Shown: positions 27,801-41,800 of the stretch, in pieces
Numbering within the stretch: the first letter of the stretch is position 1
Layout of the letters: each line of letters begins with the position of its first letter
From: Branchiostoma belcheri
Lineage: Eukaryota > Chordata > Leptocardii > Amphioxiformes > Branchiostomatidae
DNA length: 64,000 bases
Assembly (NCBI RefSeq): GCF_001625305.1
Contig: NW_017802935.1
Location: 2,239,140-2,303,139 of the forward strand
Direction of reading: 5' to 3'
Notes under the pieces: generated by a model
Told to the model about the DNA's origin: nothing
The model's input: only the letters and a program-made list of their open reading frames with translations
Databases searched by the model: none
Made by a program: the position numbers and the translations under genes

Positions 27801-30800
27801 CTAATTGCTTTTCACTTCTGGACTCCCAGACGTAGCCACACCAGACTTTAATACCTAGGCAAGTCGTAAATTATATGTTTGATATGCAATATGCATGTTT
27901 TTGATCTACGATGCAAGTCAAAGCCTTGCAGTAAAGGCTTATACGTACTAAATTATGGTATGTACCTTCCTTTTTTTATTAGTTATACTGGAAACTTTCA
28001 TGCCCATATATATTTCAACAGTCTTGATATTACATGTAGCTCTCTATTGGAAGTGTATTCTTTGTACAGAAAATTGAAGTATGGGGTAGATGATGGTGCA
28101 TATATGAGTTGCTCATGGCAAAATCAAATGCAGACTTCATATTTTCATTATGAATATGATGCACAGTTCATTTTCATATATTTTGTTGAATTTCATTGTA
28201 TTAAAATGGATAAATTTTATGCCATCAACAGACTTTGAAAGCTCTGCTGAACATATATGTTGTCAGTTTTGCAAGGCAAAGATGTCAAAACAACATTTTA
28301 TTTTCCGAGACTCTTCTGACACATTCATTCATCAAGTGCAAGCTGGCATTTTTGCCTCCTTTGTTCATTGCCAAAGTCATCAGAACACAATAAATCTGAG
28401 GCTTGGCCATTGTTCGCACACGTCTCGCCATGGGGGTCAGTATGAATAATTTACTGGCCGTAATTAGACAAATACGTGCCACATGTATAATTCACGGCTG
28501 GGAAACTGTGATTCTAATGCCACTGCGGTCATGCCAGGGCTGGAAAGGACGGATATTTCATGTGTCAGGGCTCAAAACACATTTATGATTAAACCACCTG
28601 CAAGTGGCAACATAACAGTATTGCAGGTGAAAATGAGCAATCCTCCTGTCTATCCTTGTCAACAAGTCTATTTTCATGTTCTCTGAGTATGAATGAATAG
28701 TGTGGATGAACTGTCTCAAAATAATTCCATTATTTGCTCTTCCGCACTTGCAAGGACTAGCAGGTTCAAAATTTTCAGTATTATCAGTAGCATCTGTAAA
28801 TATAAAAGTTGCCAGATTTAAGAAGGCAGGTTACAGATTATGTGAGGGCACGTTGTTTGCTCAAAATTTACTGATAATAACTTAGTACGCCGCTGGACCA
28901 ACATCATTCAAGTTGGTATTATGGCTTATGCCATAGGGCAGGCTATGGCAGGATACAGATAAATATGTTTTGGACACTATCTGTATTCTGTGAATAGAAG
29001 ACAACAGTTTTCCCCCCTGAATGACCATGTAGACCCCCCATGCTGGACCAATTCAAAAGTTCCATCTATACTGTCTGGACCACCTCCTTTCACCTTTCTT
29101 TCCCTCAGACATTATGGGCCCTCCTGCCACTATTGTCATAACAGAAGTCTATTCCATAGGTGATGAATCCATTTGTCGAGAGGACCCTCTGTGATGGCTT
29201 CTCCCCATAACAGGACTCTTTTGTGCATTATGTGATGGAAACAATGATGGAAGAAATGCCTTTACAACTGTTAAAGATAAAAGCAGCCACAAATACCCTC
29301 TTTGGGAGACATTTAGCGATTCTTTCCTGCACAGAAAGCTTGTATTAAAGTTTATGAAATGTTATAGTCCCAGCACTACATTGTGTATCAACTAATGGGG
29401 TTTGATTCATATTGAATATTGTATAAAAGAGAGGAAATACGTGGGAGGTCCGGTACAATGGGTTTTGTTGAGAAATTTAGTTGTTTTTTGTGATCTTTGT
29501 AAAGGAGTATTCCGGCTTGGAGCTGTGTGAGTGCCATGAGACAGTTGTTGGATCAACAGTCATTGAAAACTCCAAAGTTTTCAGAAAACAAAATCGCACA
29601 CATGCTTCTAATACCCATGATGCAAATCTCCTTGCTCTTAAGCAAGATTCAGTTGATTTCTTTGTGCTCTGAGTTGAACGTCCACCATAATATCAATATT
29701 CACAGTCAATTTAGTAATTTGTGCTTCATGGATATTTTCTATGTATGAAAGAAAATGACATTTTACTGCAAATAAATACATTTCTACGATAGATATAGTC
29801 AAATATGAATTTTTTTAAAACCTGTGATTTGTGAAAACAAAGTCAAATTTCAAGGTTACGTTGTGGATATAACCACAGTAAAAAAATTTCTGGTGTGTTG
29901 CAATTTGATTACTTTCAAAGACTTTTTGTCACAAAGATGTCTGCCTTGAACTTGGTATGTCCATTGACTGATATATATTTACCTTACAGCAGACTGCTTT
30001 TGTGTGTTTAAAACATGCAGCCTGACAATGTACTATATATAGCTCCCTGTAGACTAGCCCCTTGTGAATAAGTCACCATTTCATTAATGATGCAAAATGT
30101 TGAAATTTTATTATTCTACGCCCCCCTCCCATATTTTCTTTAGTCTGTCAGAATCCAGGTGTTATCAAACTTGACAAGGTTCAAAGTTTTCTTGTCTTTC
30201 CACTGAAACTCCAAACTCTTCATAAGCCAGTTATAACATTAGGTGCTGGCTACTGATACTGATAGACAAGCTTGGTGACAATTTAGCCAATATGCACGTC
30301 ACCATGTGCAGAGATGGTTTTGGCGCAGGTGTGGTGTTGAATTATTTATTGACTGTTAGATCACAAGAGCTGTGCAGGTTAGCTAGGAATTAGACTGGAT
30401 TCTCCTGCTGATTCATGTGATATGTCTTTTAGAAAAATAGAGGGACATTGAATTGAAGCTTTTGACCTGTGCTTTGCTGTGACAGAAGTACATATTATAG
30501 ACAGATGAAGGAAGACCAGCCACATAATAGATTTTGCTGAAGTGAGGCAAAGTTTAGTGTGCTTCTAAAAATATCTCTGAAAAGTTCACTACTCTCAAAG
30601 TTCATGTTTTTTGTTGCTATACCACATTTAACAAAGCAGAAATTCGAGATTATCAATGTAGTAAAGCTTTTAGTTTAATTATCACAAAAAGAGGTTTTGA
30701 AAGATGACTTGTATGGGCCATGTTAGTTTTGCTATATTTGGTGTCCATGGCTGGATTGTCACAATGTGCTCAAAACACTACCTGACGTTCTTCCAGTTTA

Positions 30801-33141
30801 AACAAACACACATTTGAAGACCCCAGCACAGTTGACAATGGCAGGGTGCTTTTGTTGTAACTTACTGTTTGCCTATGTCAGTATGAGATGTTTTGGTAGA
30901 GAGTGATACATTGAAGAACTGCACTGACCGCATATCATAAATGGCTGGGGAATAAAGGCTGTCTACCAATGGGCCATGGAGAGAAAGTGTTTGCTTTTAC
31001 TCCTGTCAAAACTGAAAGTTAAACGTTTATTAGCTGCATACTTCTAGGAGATAAGACAAGAAAAATAAAGAATGTTGCTGTTTTCCTCATATTATTTGAA
31101 ATCACTGCAGACAAGTTTCCGGGGTGTTGGATTTATTGCTATTTTTCTTTTCTGTTTGATAAATCTCTCTGTGACATCTTTTGTGTTGGCTTCCTTTGAA
31201 AAAAGGGACACACGCAAACACACGTGTAACTGTTGGTGTTGTTACCTAAGCAGAACTGTGGACACATCCCGGATCAATGGCTAAATGTAGGCCGTGTTTT
31301 GTTTCGTCTCAAACAAGTTTGTCAAACAACTTGCACCTGTACTTCAAAGTCCTGAGATGTGCTAATTAGCACCGAGGTGGCAAGTGATGATTAGCAGGTG
31401 TCAACAGAGGCCTTCTGTGTTTTCACTTGACATGTATGTCGTAACTTTGACTGTGGTAAACTTGGTTTAGACTGGTCAAAGATTATACATTCAACCCAGT
31501 ATTCTAGCTGACCAGCATCTGTCTTTACGTCATTTAACAGAATTTTTCAGCTCACAAAAATTTGATGGACAAAAATCGATGTGTAAAGGTATAGAAAGAG
31601 ATGTCAAGCGAAGTCTACCAGCAACATTTTCCCCTTGAAATGCAGGAAACAGTATTTCAGAAGTTCACAATTTTCCCAGGGGAGCTTGTCCTCTCCCTTG
31701 GACCCCTTAGGACAGTCGGGCTAGAGGCTTTGTACCTTTGGCGCTCGACATAATGTTACGTCAGCCTAATTTGAGATGATAGAAAATATTTCATGCTGGC
31801 CAAATCTTGTCACTTTCTGTCCTTTCAGTTGTTCAGTGAACAGTTAAAAGCTGATGTTATCAGTACAGGTGTATTGTTTTCTCTTAGAGCGAACTTCTCG
31901 GAAAGCATTTGAACTCAGGTGAACCATAATTGTCCATCTGTCATAACAATGCTGATGAATCGGGCCAGCATCCTGTGTAAGACAGAGCATGCGTAATAAC
32001 GCATCCCGTGCTCGTTGGCCGGAAGTAAGCCATATAGTTCTTTACCGTGACAGCCCATACTTCATATGTATTTTCTGTTGAACCATTCTTAATTCATGAG
32101 GAGCTCAAGTTAGCCTGCAGGATGCTTTTCGGTAAGGTCAAGAGGAAAGAGGTAAGGGTCGGACAAAAACAAAGATAAGAGAAATTTAAGAATAAAAAGA
32201 CATTTTACATCATTTTAAGTCCTATGAATCTACACACACAAATATCATATCTGGCTTTTGTAAGTTTGTAACATCAAAACTTAACATGTTTTGTGTCACA
32301 TAATCCACCGATCATATAGATAAGAGCCCCACCCAGTGGCACCCAACCTACATGTAACACCTCGGGCAAGTTAGATATTTAAATGTAGGAATTTGACCAA
32401 CAGAAATGCTTGTGGACCAAGCTGCTGTCACTGGCAAAGATGGTCTTTTGAAGGACAACTTTGATCTTCTAAGTTGTAGTAGCAAAAACGGATAATGCCA
32501 AGATCAATTTCTAGCAAGATTTGATATTGATCAACTCTTTTTTCTATAAATGAAATAAAGAAAATCCATAACCTAGATACTTCTGTGAATTAAGCTTTCA
32601 GTCGCTTACTCCCTAGACTAAACCCTACCATGAAAGTAGCATTAGTTTTTCAGTTTGCTAATCACAAGACAGGATGCCATCTTGCTTAGTTTGATGTCTG
32701 CTCCAATTGTTATAGCCATGCAGTACGTCACCCAGGCTGCTGAACCAACCCACAGACCGAGTCTGCCTCAAACATACCCCCCTTTGTTCAATCTAATTAT
32801 ATGCCGCCATCCAGGTATGATGCAATGACAAGGTGTCAATGTCAATGTTAACACCTGCCTTTGATCACGTGTGGACAGTTTGTACACAGAATACCCCCTG
32901 TCAGCTAACCTCTGACTGTTTAAACATCTGTGTCCAAACTAGGCAGACAAGAAATGAATGCAGCTGGGCCACTGTAACTAGTGTTGTAGGTCTCCAGACA
33001 GAATTGAAAGATTTATACTGTTTGAAGGTCCTTTTTTTAAATCCTTCTTGCACGAATCTTGCACATATTTTATCTTGTAGGATGTGTGTCTTGACTTGCC
33101 TGTGGCAGTCAACCAGACACCTGCACTACCCTGCATGTACC
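24880..33141. other. non-coding intronic DNA
   Basis: Over 8 kb of AT-rich DNA with only short, unsupported ORFs. A denser stretch at about 28240-28520 contains homeobox-like TAATTAG and SOX-like CCATTGTT words and could be a regulatory element. CAGGGCTGGAAA at about 28535 resembles an element end seen at 33233-33248. No exon recognised. Confidence 0.5.
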
Positions 33142-33248
33142 CAGTACATGGACCAGTACAGGTTAGATGCAGGTAGACATCAGAAATACCTGCACAGCTC
33201 CTATTTTACCTGCACTACCTTGATAAGCAGGTGGCATTTCCAGCCCTG
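33142..33248 (+). repeat. 73-bp dispersed repeat copy 2 plus a probable element end
   Basis: 33142-33214 matches 9141-9213 in 69 of 73 positions. The homology sits just inside GGCATTTCCAGCCCTG (33233-33248), whose complement starts CAGGGCTGGAAAT. This looks like the right end of a CAGGG-type element. The matching left end was not found, so it may be truncated. Confidence 0.7.
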
Positions 33249-35283
33249 TGTGTGAGAATATCACAGCTGTAGTTCCTTCTTGAGGTCACTGACCTGAAGT
33301 TACTGTCCTTCAAAAGCTGACCTTCGTGCATTGTGGGAAACTTTAAAAGACTGACCTTGTTCTCAGAGTATGACTTAAGGAAACAATGACCTTTATATCT
33401 AACCTGTCGTGCAAAACAGTCTGAAGGTACCTTCGTACTTCCCGTTGAAGTCACCGTTGCTAGTTACTGTTACCTGGATGCCAGTGGGTCCTTTATCATA
33501 AGTGAGCTTCTTGATTTTCCTCATTGATAGTTTGAGATGTCTGTGTGATGTCTGTCTGTGACTTCCTTTTGAAAAATTAACAAGGTGAACATCAATCAAC
33601 ATGGAAACTAGGACAGAAAGGATCCAAGTCTTTTTGTCAGGTCTTTTTTGTTTTACCAGTATTAAATCCATTCTTTGCTTAAACTTTTCTTGCAGATCGC
33701 TCAAATTACTGCCTTTTGATACGCATACATGTACATAGTAGCTTTAAAGGCTGGTTCTATTACATGAAACATCTTGAATCTAATGTTCTTTGTCCTCCAT
33801 GTACGTCACATCCTAAATGCATATGGATTTTGCTACGTCTTGTATTTCCCTGGGGAGGCATAAATGTCTTTATGATCCACATCCATCGATTTTTATCATG
33901 ACGGCTATTTTTGTTATCAGGTCAGCATGTTGCATGTTTTGTCTGAAGCCTGCAGGAAGGCCATGTAAAATTAATTACTTGTTCAATGGATTTTCTGGGT
34001 CACGAAATACGTCCAAGAGATAGAGGTGGAAATGTACTTTTTTTAGCTGTGCACTGTTAACTTTTTCCATGTCCTCACATACACGAATTTTGATATAGAG
34101 TGTTATACTACATCACAAATCAGTAGCACATTTACCATTAGCGTATTAGCCTATGGTGGCACCAATAGCCTCGGTGCCACCATTTTGTAACACGGCTCCT
34201 TGCACTTGCTAACAAAACGGATCGCACCCAGGTTAGCCCTTTGACTCCTAAAATATGTTTTTGCAAGTATACGTGACATGCCACGAGTGTCTTGCACATT
34301 TATATCTGCCTGGTGATGTAACACCATTTTTCTCATCACCCCCGTCAGCTAATTCGGAAATAATAAATTCGCAGTCCTTCCTTGTAATCAGTATTGCCCT
34401 CCAGGCCCCTTCTGCACCCTTTTCCAAGAAAAATCCATGGTTTACTCACTAAATAAACAACAAATCACACCAGGGTCAAGCTTCACATCTATTTGCTCAG
34501 CATGAGGTGCGAACCAGCCCCCAGGACATTGACCCAGGCAAATATTTCTGCCAATAAGTTGAAGTCCAAAGAGCTGCAGTGACCCAGTTTTGTACCAATG
34601 ACTGTAATCTATATTCTCCTGGGTGCATTACTGGTCCAGCTATTGTTGAAATGAGTTCAGAGGTCGGGTTTCATTTGCAGATTGGAAAGTTGGTCAATTT
34701 TACCAGTGATATACTGGTACCAAGTAGGAGAACACAGATCTCCCCAAGGTATAATTCTGTTTGATGAAAAATCTTGGCTATTTGGTGTATATAAGGATCC
34801 CACTGCCCCTAGAAAAGCTGTCTTCTACTTTCGTAAACCCTTGAAGTTGAACATGTATTTGTTTGCAGACATGGCATGTCAGGAACATACATGTACCAGC
34901 ATGTCGGCAAAACGTACTGTGCCTGCGCAAAACCCTGGATTTCTCATGGTTTTTGTCAGATGTTTGGTCAAAGTTGAATCTTGCCTGTAGTTGGCGATAT
35001 CTTTTCTGACACGGTCTACGATGTCCTATATGCCTAAAAGGAAGATGGAAGTGCTATGCACGATACATTATGGGTTTCGTGCTGGTACAGTACGTTCTGC
35101 CGATGTGCTGCATGTACCTGTCTTGTCCAGTAATATGTCTTATTAATCATACCGTAATGTGCCTTCCCCTCCCTTGGTAAGGAGAATCGATGATGATTTT
35201 CAAAAAGTCAAAGTTTGTACTGTTCTGTTATGGTCTCATGATGAGGTACTTACTGCATGCCTACGTACATGTACATCATCATG
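33249..35283. other. non-coding intronic DNA with one short hairpin
   Basis: No exon is recognised. ATGGTGGCACC (34153-34163) and GGTGCCACCAT (34173-34183) form a perfect 11-bp stem with a 9-base loop. Confidence 0.5.
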
Positions 35284-35288
35284 GTTTG

Positions 35289-35669
35289 CAGGGCACGAAA
35301 TACTGGGCGCTTGTGCAACTTCGTGCACCCAAAATTGTAACTGTGCACCCAAATTTTTTTCTGTGGGTGCACTGCTGCATCCAAATATTTTTGTGGGTAT
35401 TTTTGTACATATCAAATGTATGATAGTATACAGGATATTCTTGGCATCTTAAGTGTCTAAAAAACACTAAAACCTTTGTTGTAATACTTGTTTAAGATTT
35501 TGAAGTTAACTCCCATTTCAAGTAAGATCTGTAATTACACCCAAAAAAAATTTGTGCACCTAATTTTATAGGTTCAACCTAGAAAATTAGGTGCACAAAA
35601 TTTTTTTTGGGTGCACCATATACTATACCGTTGGATGCACCTATTCCCAAAAATGAATTTTGAGCCCAG
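35289..35669. mobile_element. 381-bp MITE-like element, 5-bp TSD GTTTG, long internal palindrome
   Basis: The left end CAGGGCACGAAATA and right end AATTTTGAGCCCAG are imperfect inverted repeats (10 of 14). Exact GTTTG repeats flank it at 35284-35288 and 35670-35674. Inside, 35539-35567 pairs with 35583-35612 almost perfectly around a 15-base loop, with GTGCACC at its core. GTGCACCC motifs recur throughout. No transposase ORF. Confidence 0.8.
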
Positions 35670-35674
35670 GTTTG

Positions 35675-38308
35675 ATAGTGAAGTAGACAGAAGTGGGTCA
35701 AAGTGATTACAGGCTAGCTGGGTCATCGGAGGTTAACTGACTCTGAAAAATGGACCCAGGCAGTGGAGTACATTATCCTTGAGGGGCACTAATAATCAAC
35801 TTCCAAAGAGTGTGTTAAAGCAATAAGAAAATGATTGATTGATTGCATGGAATGTAGGTCTTGAAAGCTTTGATCTGTGTTGTGACAAATAGTGTTGCAT
35901 ACAATGTGGGTTGATGTTAAAGTAATTAATTGGGTTGGAATTAATGGAATGATTAGTTTTTAAGACTGTTGAGAAGGAAGAAAAACTATGAAGAAAGCAG
36001 AATGTCTAGCGTATGTTTAGCAACATGTAGGTCTAATCCTGCAGTTTCTATGCAATGGTCAATATCACGATAGTCAAACTTTGCCAAAATCCAGAGACAT
36101 GAAAGAGAATACATTATATGACAATATAGTGTCTATGGATTCTGTAAAAAATGTAGCTTATTGGAAGTGTAAAGCAATATTCTTGTCAACCTTACATCTG
36201 TACTGTTTCCAAGTCCCTCAGATATTTCGATTTGTGCAATGACGCAGATAGTTATTTTGCCTAGGTCCTGGCTTATTCTAAGAAGACTTCAGTAAAACAG
36301 TTGTGTTCTCTTGACCCCATTTTTTTAGCTAGTTGTCCGTTTGTGTTTGGTCTGTTGTGCGTAAAGTAAACGACCATAGTAAACGAAGTGTGGATGCACT
36401 CGTGCCATTAAGTGTGTGAGGAGAGGCCTCAAACCCACCAAAGCAAACAATGATATCATGCCATATGTTGCTGTCTATTGGCAATATGTAGGCTTTAATG
36501 CTGTTAAGAAGTTTAGGCCAACTTTGTTCTATCACTTGGTTTTGGAAAAAGAATGGACCAAATACATTGTACTGTATTCTGTATCAATATTACTACAATA
36601 AGTACAGTAAGTGCCTAAAAATATATTGTTAAGATTTACATATTAGCATGTTAATATTATGTTGTATAGTAAGATTCTGACAATTGATTAGAAAATATTT
36701 CTCTATCTGGTACTTTCTGGCCTGTTTCCACTGACATTTCCTCTTTTTGGCCATATCCTGCCAAACAAAGTACATCTGTGTAGGTGTTTCAAGGTTGAAC
36801 ACTGCTTTATGTCATCATCAAATGTCCATAATGCACCATGCTTTACAACATGTAAATACCATGTTAGGGACATCCTCTGGAGTTTGCGTTGCCAGATTAG
36901 CCTCAAACTTAGCTCTGGTAACAGTTGTTGAAATTGATGAGCACAGTTTTTTGATGGTTGCCAGGCTGCACAATAGACCCCAGCAGCAGTTAAAAGATAT
37001 TATGTAATAGATAAATTCAAAATGACACGTTGTCATCAATCAGGTGCAAGTGTTTGCCATTATCAACACATGCCAGACCAATGCCAGACATGTGTAATGG
37101 TCTATTGGCCTTGTTTTGGCAGCTGTCTGAGGTGTAATTATTTCTGACAAGGTACTGGAGTATAGAGGCGTCCTCCTCTCATGGACTCACAAAAGCTTTT
37201 CACTTTATTTCACTTTAGCAATCATGCACTTGAGTATGTGCCTTGACAAAAAGTTAACAGTTTGGCATAATTTATTGGGCACTCAATGCAATACTTATTA
37301 CTGTATGTTGTTATACAGTTGTACATGTTGTATGGATAGTGTACATTGCTATATTTTTGTGTGATATCTGACCATTTGACAGTTGAAAAATCAATTACTA
37401 GTACTGAGTAGTACTTTTCTATTACATAAAACAAAAGCCCATTATTGTAGGAAGATATGCTTGTATTACTGTTCTGTTCTATTGTACATTTCATTATGAA
37501 ATGTAGGTAGGCTACACAGTCTTCTGTTTGGTTTACATGTGGGTACTTTGGACCACTTGTAATTTCAGCAACAGTCACAGAAGCAGCAATTATCTATAGC
37601 CAGACAATTTTGAAATGTACACAGGCTGTTTGACCTTATTTTATTACAGTCCATTTCCACTGGACAAATGTTGACTCAGCCCCACTGTGTTGTTTGCTTC
37701 TTCTGATCAAGGCAAGCTCCAGCAACGATACTCAAATAGGTCATCTGTGCGTATCAAATATTAATGGAAGGATTAGCGGCAACTTGTAGTTATGGTGATT
37801 AGATTGCCTTTCCAAGAATACCTGAGTGCACCCGATCAGAGAATGCATTAAGTAGTTCCTTTGTTAGCAGCCAAAGGTTATATTTGAACAGTTACATGTA
37901 AGTAATGACATTTGTGCCAATATTAGCTTTACAAAAAGCAGACACCTGTCACACTCACGTATCCAGTGTGATGTGTTGCGGGTAGCTATATTTTGTATAT
38001 CCAGTACAGGGTCTATACAATATGTAATATCATATCTTTGCAACATTTTAGGTTGCCAATTATGTATCTATATAGCATGTCACGCTTGTATGTGATCTGC
38101 CAATAACATGTACTCAACATCTAATTTTAGACTTGAAAGAACTTAAGCTTCTGATTGCATGCTACCATCTTGTTTGATTTTCATTTAGCGGTGCCTTTGA
38201 AAATTATTAGGATGCCTTTCCTTGTAATTTCAGAGTAGACAATGCCTAATTTGTTATTCCCTTCTGTATACGGATAGGATCAAAGACACTTAGCCTTGTA
38301 TTCTTATT
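35675..38308. other. non-coding intronic DNA
   Basis: AT-rich, with short ORFs only. Nothing recognised. Confidence 0.5.
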
Positions 38309-38343
38309 ACTCCGTGAAGGAGGTCAGGACCTCCGGACGGAGT
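38309..38343. repeat. 35-base palindrome (hairpin)
   Basis: ACTCCGT pairs with ACGGAGT and GGAGGTC pairs with GACCTCC around a 2-base centre, giving a nearly perfect 14-bp stem with one small internal loop. It sits just before the CpG-rich duplicated segment at 38367. Confidence 0.8.
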
Positions 38344-38366
38344 GTTGTAATCGGCTGATTTTTCAT

Positions 38367-38850
38367 GTTCGCAGTCAAAACACTGGGTTCTCTTCGTGTA
38401 ATCGGCACGCAATTTTATACGCCGTCTGCGGGCATGCCCGTGTTGATGCACGAATGTGTATTTTTGCCGTTGCTGCTTTCGCGGTCAATGTAATATCGCA
38501 GACGCACCCCTACAATTACGAGGCGAATTGGAACGGTCCAGAAAAACGCGTTGTTTGGAATAGCGGGGGGGGAGGTAAAAGTTCATGCAGATACGGGGTG
38601 GTTTTTATAAGTGGTTCCAGATGTTTTTGCCCATGGTTAAGAGATGCCAAGTTTTTTGGAAGATGTTCGCAGCCAAAACGCATTCTGCCGTACGTCGCAT
38701 ATCTGTGTAATTTCGCATGTGGTGTTGCATTGTGTCCGGGATGATGCACGTCTTTTTATTTTTACCGTAGCTGTTTTGATATTGGAGTAAATGGTTATTT
38801 TCGAAACATCCCTACTTTTACAATCCTGTGGAATAGACCGTAGGTTTAGG
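38367..38850. repeat. CpG-rich degenerate tandem duplication, period about 298 bp
   Basis: GTTCGCAG(T/C)CAAAAC at 38367 recurs at 38665. GATGCACG at 38445 recurs at 38743. CCCTAC near 38508 recurs near 38810. The constant offset of 298-302 shows an old tandem duplication. The segment has many CG dinucleotides and GGGGGGG at about 38567, unlike its surroundings. The 96-codon ORF at 38454 lacks features and is not called. Confidence 0.7.
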
Positions 38851-41800
38851 CAGTTGTCTGGTAGCAGAGGTACTGTAAGCAGATATCCTGGTTATCTGGC
38901 CGGCGGTAGTAACACTCGCGGTGCTTACCGCCACTGTTGCTGGAATTTGGCTTGTTCCAGGCGCGCTTAATTAGGTACAGGCACCGTAAGACGGTGGGGC
39001 TGTCTTTGTTACTAGACACGACCATGATAGTCCGATCTTTATGTGAATGCAATGATTGTGTGTGTGTAATTAAAATGAAGTTAGAACTTGAAGCACAGTA
39101 TCTTTACACGCCCTGGGAGCAGTAATGGATTTAGCTCTTTGTATGTTTTATGCTTGTGACGCGCCCTCATTGTATTAACCGTTGCCTAATTATAATGTCT
39201 GCACAGTAGGTCTGGCGTTGACGCTTGGGATTTTGTTGAAATATATAAAACTTCACGGAGAATTGTCGCCTATGGCTTCTTGTTCTTACATTCTCCTTGA
39301 ACAAAGGCAAGCATAATAGATCCATAAAGCAATAAATTATATTACATAGACCAGAGAGATACAGTACCTTGTTTGATATTCTCCCAATTCAGATAAAGTA
39401 GTCATTAATGGCACAGTTTATTGGGTACATACATAAGCATCTAGTTATAGATTTTCCCATTAAATCTTGTTCAGCATCTTTTACACAGAGGTGTGATAGT
39501 GTGATACCTTTCAACGATAACATTATATCTTTACCCTGTTATACAAATAGACATAAGTTATCACTCTATCATGTTGGCAGGTAATAGTTGGCATGCTTCA
39601 GTGTTTATGTTTACACTCTCAGCTCAGGAAAGGTATGCCACTAAAAGCAGCAAGATAACCCCATTATGCTGACAGGTTTTGGAGCCAGAGCCAGGATATT
39701 GCTTTGTATCTCAAGTTTAGTATACAAGGCTGTAACAGTGTTCTAGGAAATGTTATTGCCTCATCCTGTGTTTGTGTAGCTAGCAACATGTAGCAGCACG
39801 TGTTTGTATAAAATTACACCAGACTTTTGTTTAGCCATATTCAAAGTCATTATGTTAGGTTGGTGGCAGGTGGAAAAGAAAAGAAAATGATCATTCATGA
39901 ATGAATTTTATAGCATTTTGGACCAGGTAGAGATGGATAAAGTCTAAGCCACCTAGCAGCTTTCATTGGAACTGCATCATCCTTTTAGATTACACCCCTT
40001 TGGATCTCTTTGTTATCCTCAACTGAGGAAAGCATGGTGCTTTTTCATATAGCTAGTAGTAAGTGCAATGCAGTTTTGCTATGGCTCCCATGTTGAGGAG
40101 TGGCTAATACCAGACTGGGGTTTGTCAGACCTCCATCCGGGTGATTAGTATCAAGCCTTAGGATCAAGCTATGTTGTTTTGTTGTAGATCTGTTCTCTGT
40201 GCATGTGCTTTTCTTTAAAATTGTACATTCTGTGAATCTAAGGTCTGTACAGTAATGCTGACAACCTTTTCCAATTCAGTCGTCCTACAGAAAACAGGCT
40301 ACCTATAACATCTTGTCTTTATGGATGACTTGATTTCATCCTATGTTTTGCTGACCAGTAGAAGAGGATTTGGAGATAACCCTGTTTTGCTTTGCTGCCT
40401 TCCCCTAATCCCTGAGCTAACACTCCTGGACCCTCGTGGGACGTATCATTAGGCTGTGGAGCCCACTCCATCCATGGGCCTGTTCAGTTGAATAACAAGA
40501 CTTCTCCAGGCTTGATTCCTCTTAGGTTTGGATGGACAGTTTCGTTACCTCCATGAAAAATGGAGGTCTTGTTTTTGGTCAGTTTGTGTGTTTGTGTTTC
40601 CACATATTTGGTCAACATAACTTCATGGATTGGAATGATATTGGTATGTGGGTACGTCTTAGAAAGGCAAAGGTCAAGGCCAAAGTGACATACTCTGTAT
40701 AAAATTTTCATGTATTTGCACATTTTTCAATTTACTGAAAACCCATTCGAATGATTTGGGACTTGCTGATGGTATGCGTGTGTGTTCCTTGGGCTCATCA
40801 GCAGAAAAAACTGAAGCCAAATCCAAGTATTGCATCACAAAACTGTTCGTGAGGGTACTAGTTCCAGTCAGTGATCTTGCCTTTGTTATCTGTACAAAGG
40901 AGTGGCACTTGAAGAGTGGTGGAGGCGGAGTCGAGGTGATAATTGGTCCAATATACATGTCAACTCCCTTGTGTAGTGTCAACTCCCTTGTGTAGTGTCA
41001 CTCCTCTATTGACTGCCTCCAGTCTATTTAGTAATGAGCTTAATCAAGGTACTCCTCCCCAAGTTTTAGCAACTTGGTCACAGATCTAGGCAGGAGTTTT
41101 GGCCAAGATGTCCAATGATATCTGGGAGATAGGGGCTTTGGACAAAAATCTGCTGACTTTGGTCAGTCAGCAGATATTAGAGATAGTCGTCAAGGTTTTG
41201 CTCTTTTGTTTGCCCTGCTAGCTCTCTGGAATGAAGTAGTAATGACATTTGCTTTGTGCACCTCAGATGTTGTTTACAGCGAATGTGCAAGCCTGATTAG
41301 AGCCTCACGAACAACTCATTTCAGGTCAAGTGGAAAAGGCAGTGGCTCGTGTGAGAGTCATTGTTGTCTTTTCAACAAAGTCGAGTACTTTGTACATATA
41401 GCTGATTAGTGAATTTAATGAAAGTCAAAGCTTAGAAGATTTGAACTAGAGGAGCTTGCAGGTCAAGGTATCGGGTCAAAAGTGATATCCACGATAATCA
41501 GTTGGCAATATTTATATCTCTGTTTATCATATATCATACTTGCAAATGCCGATATTTTGTAGCACAATGTGAAGGAAAGAGGAAGACATGTGAGCAAGAA
41601 TAGAACATACACAGGGATCTATGTTCATTTTAAACAACAGAAGTATGAAATACTTCAGGTAAATCATAGATCAAAGGGTTGCCAACCTTCTGTCTTGTTT
41701 TGTTTTCCAAGTCTAAGAGCAGCTCTTGAATTAGGATTTGGGTTTAGTTTCACCCTCTACATGTGTTTATCAGATAGATGAGTCAGTGTAACAAACACTC

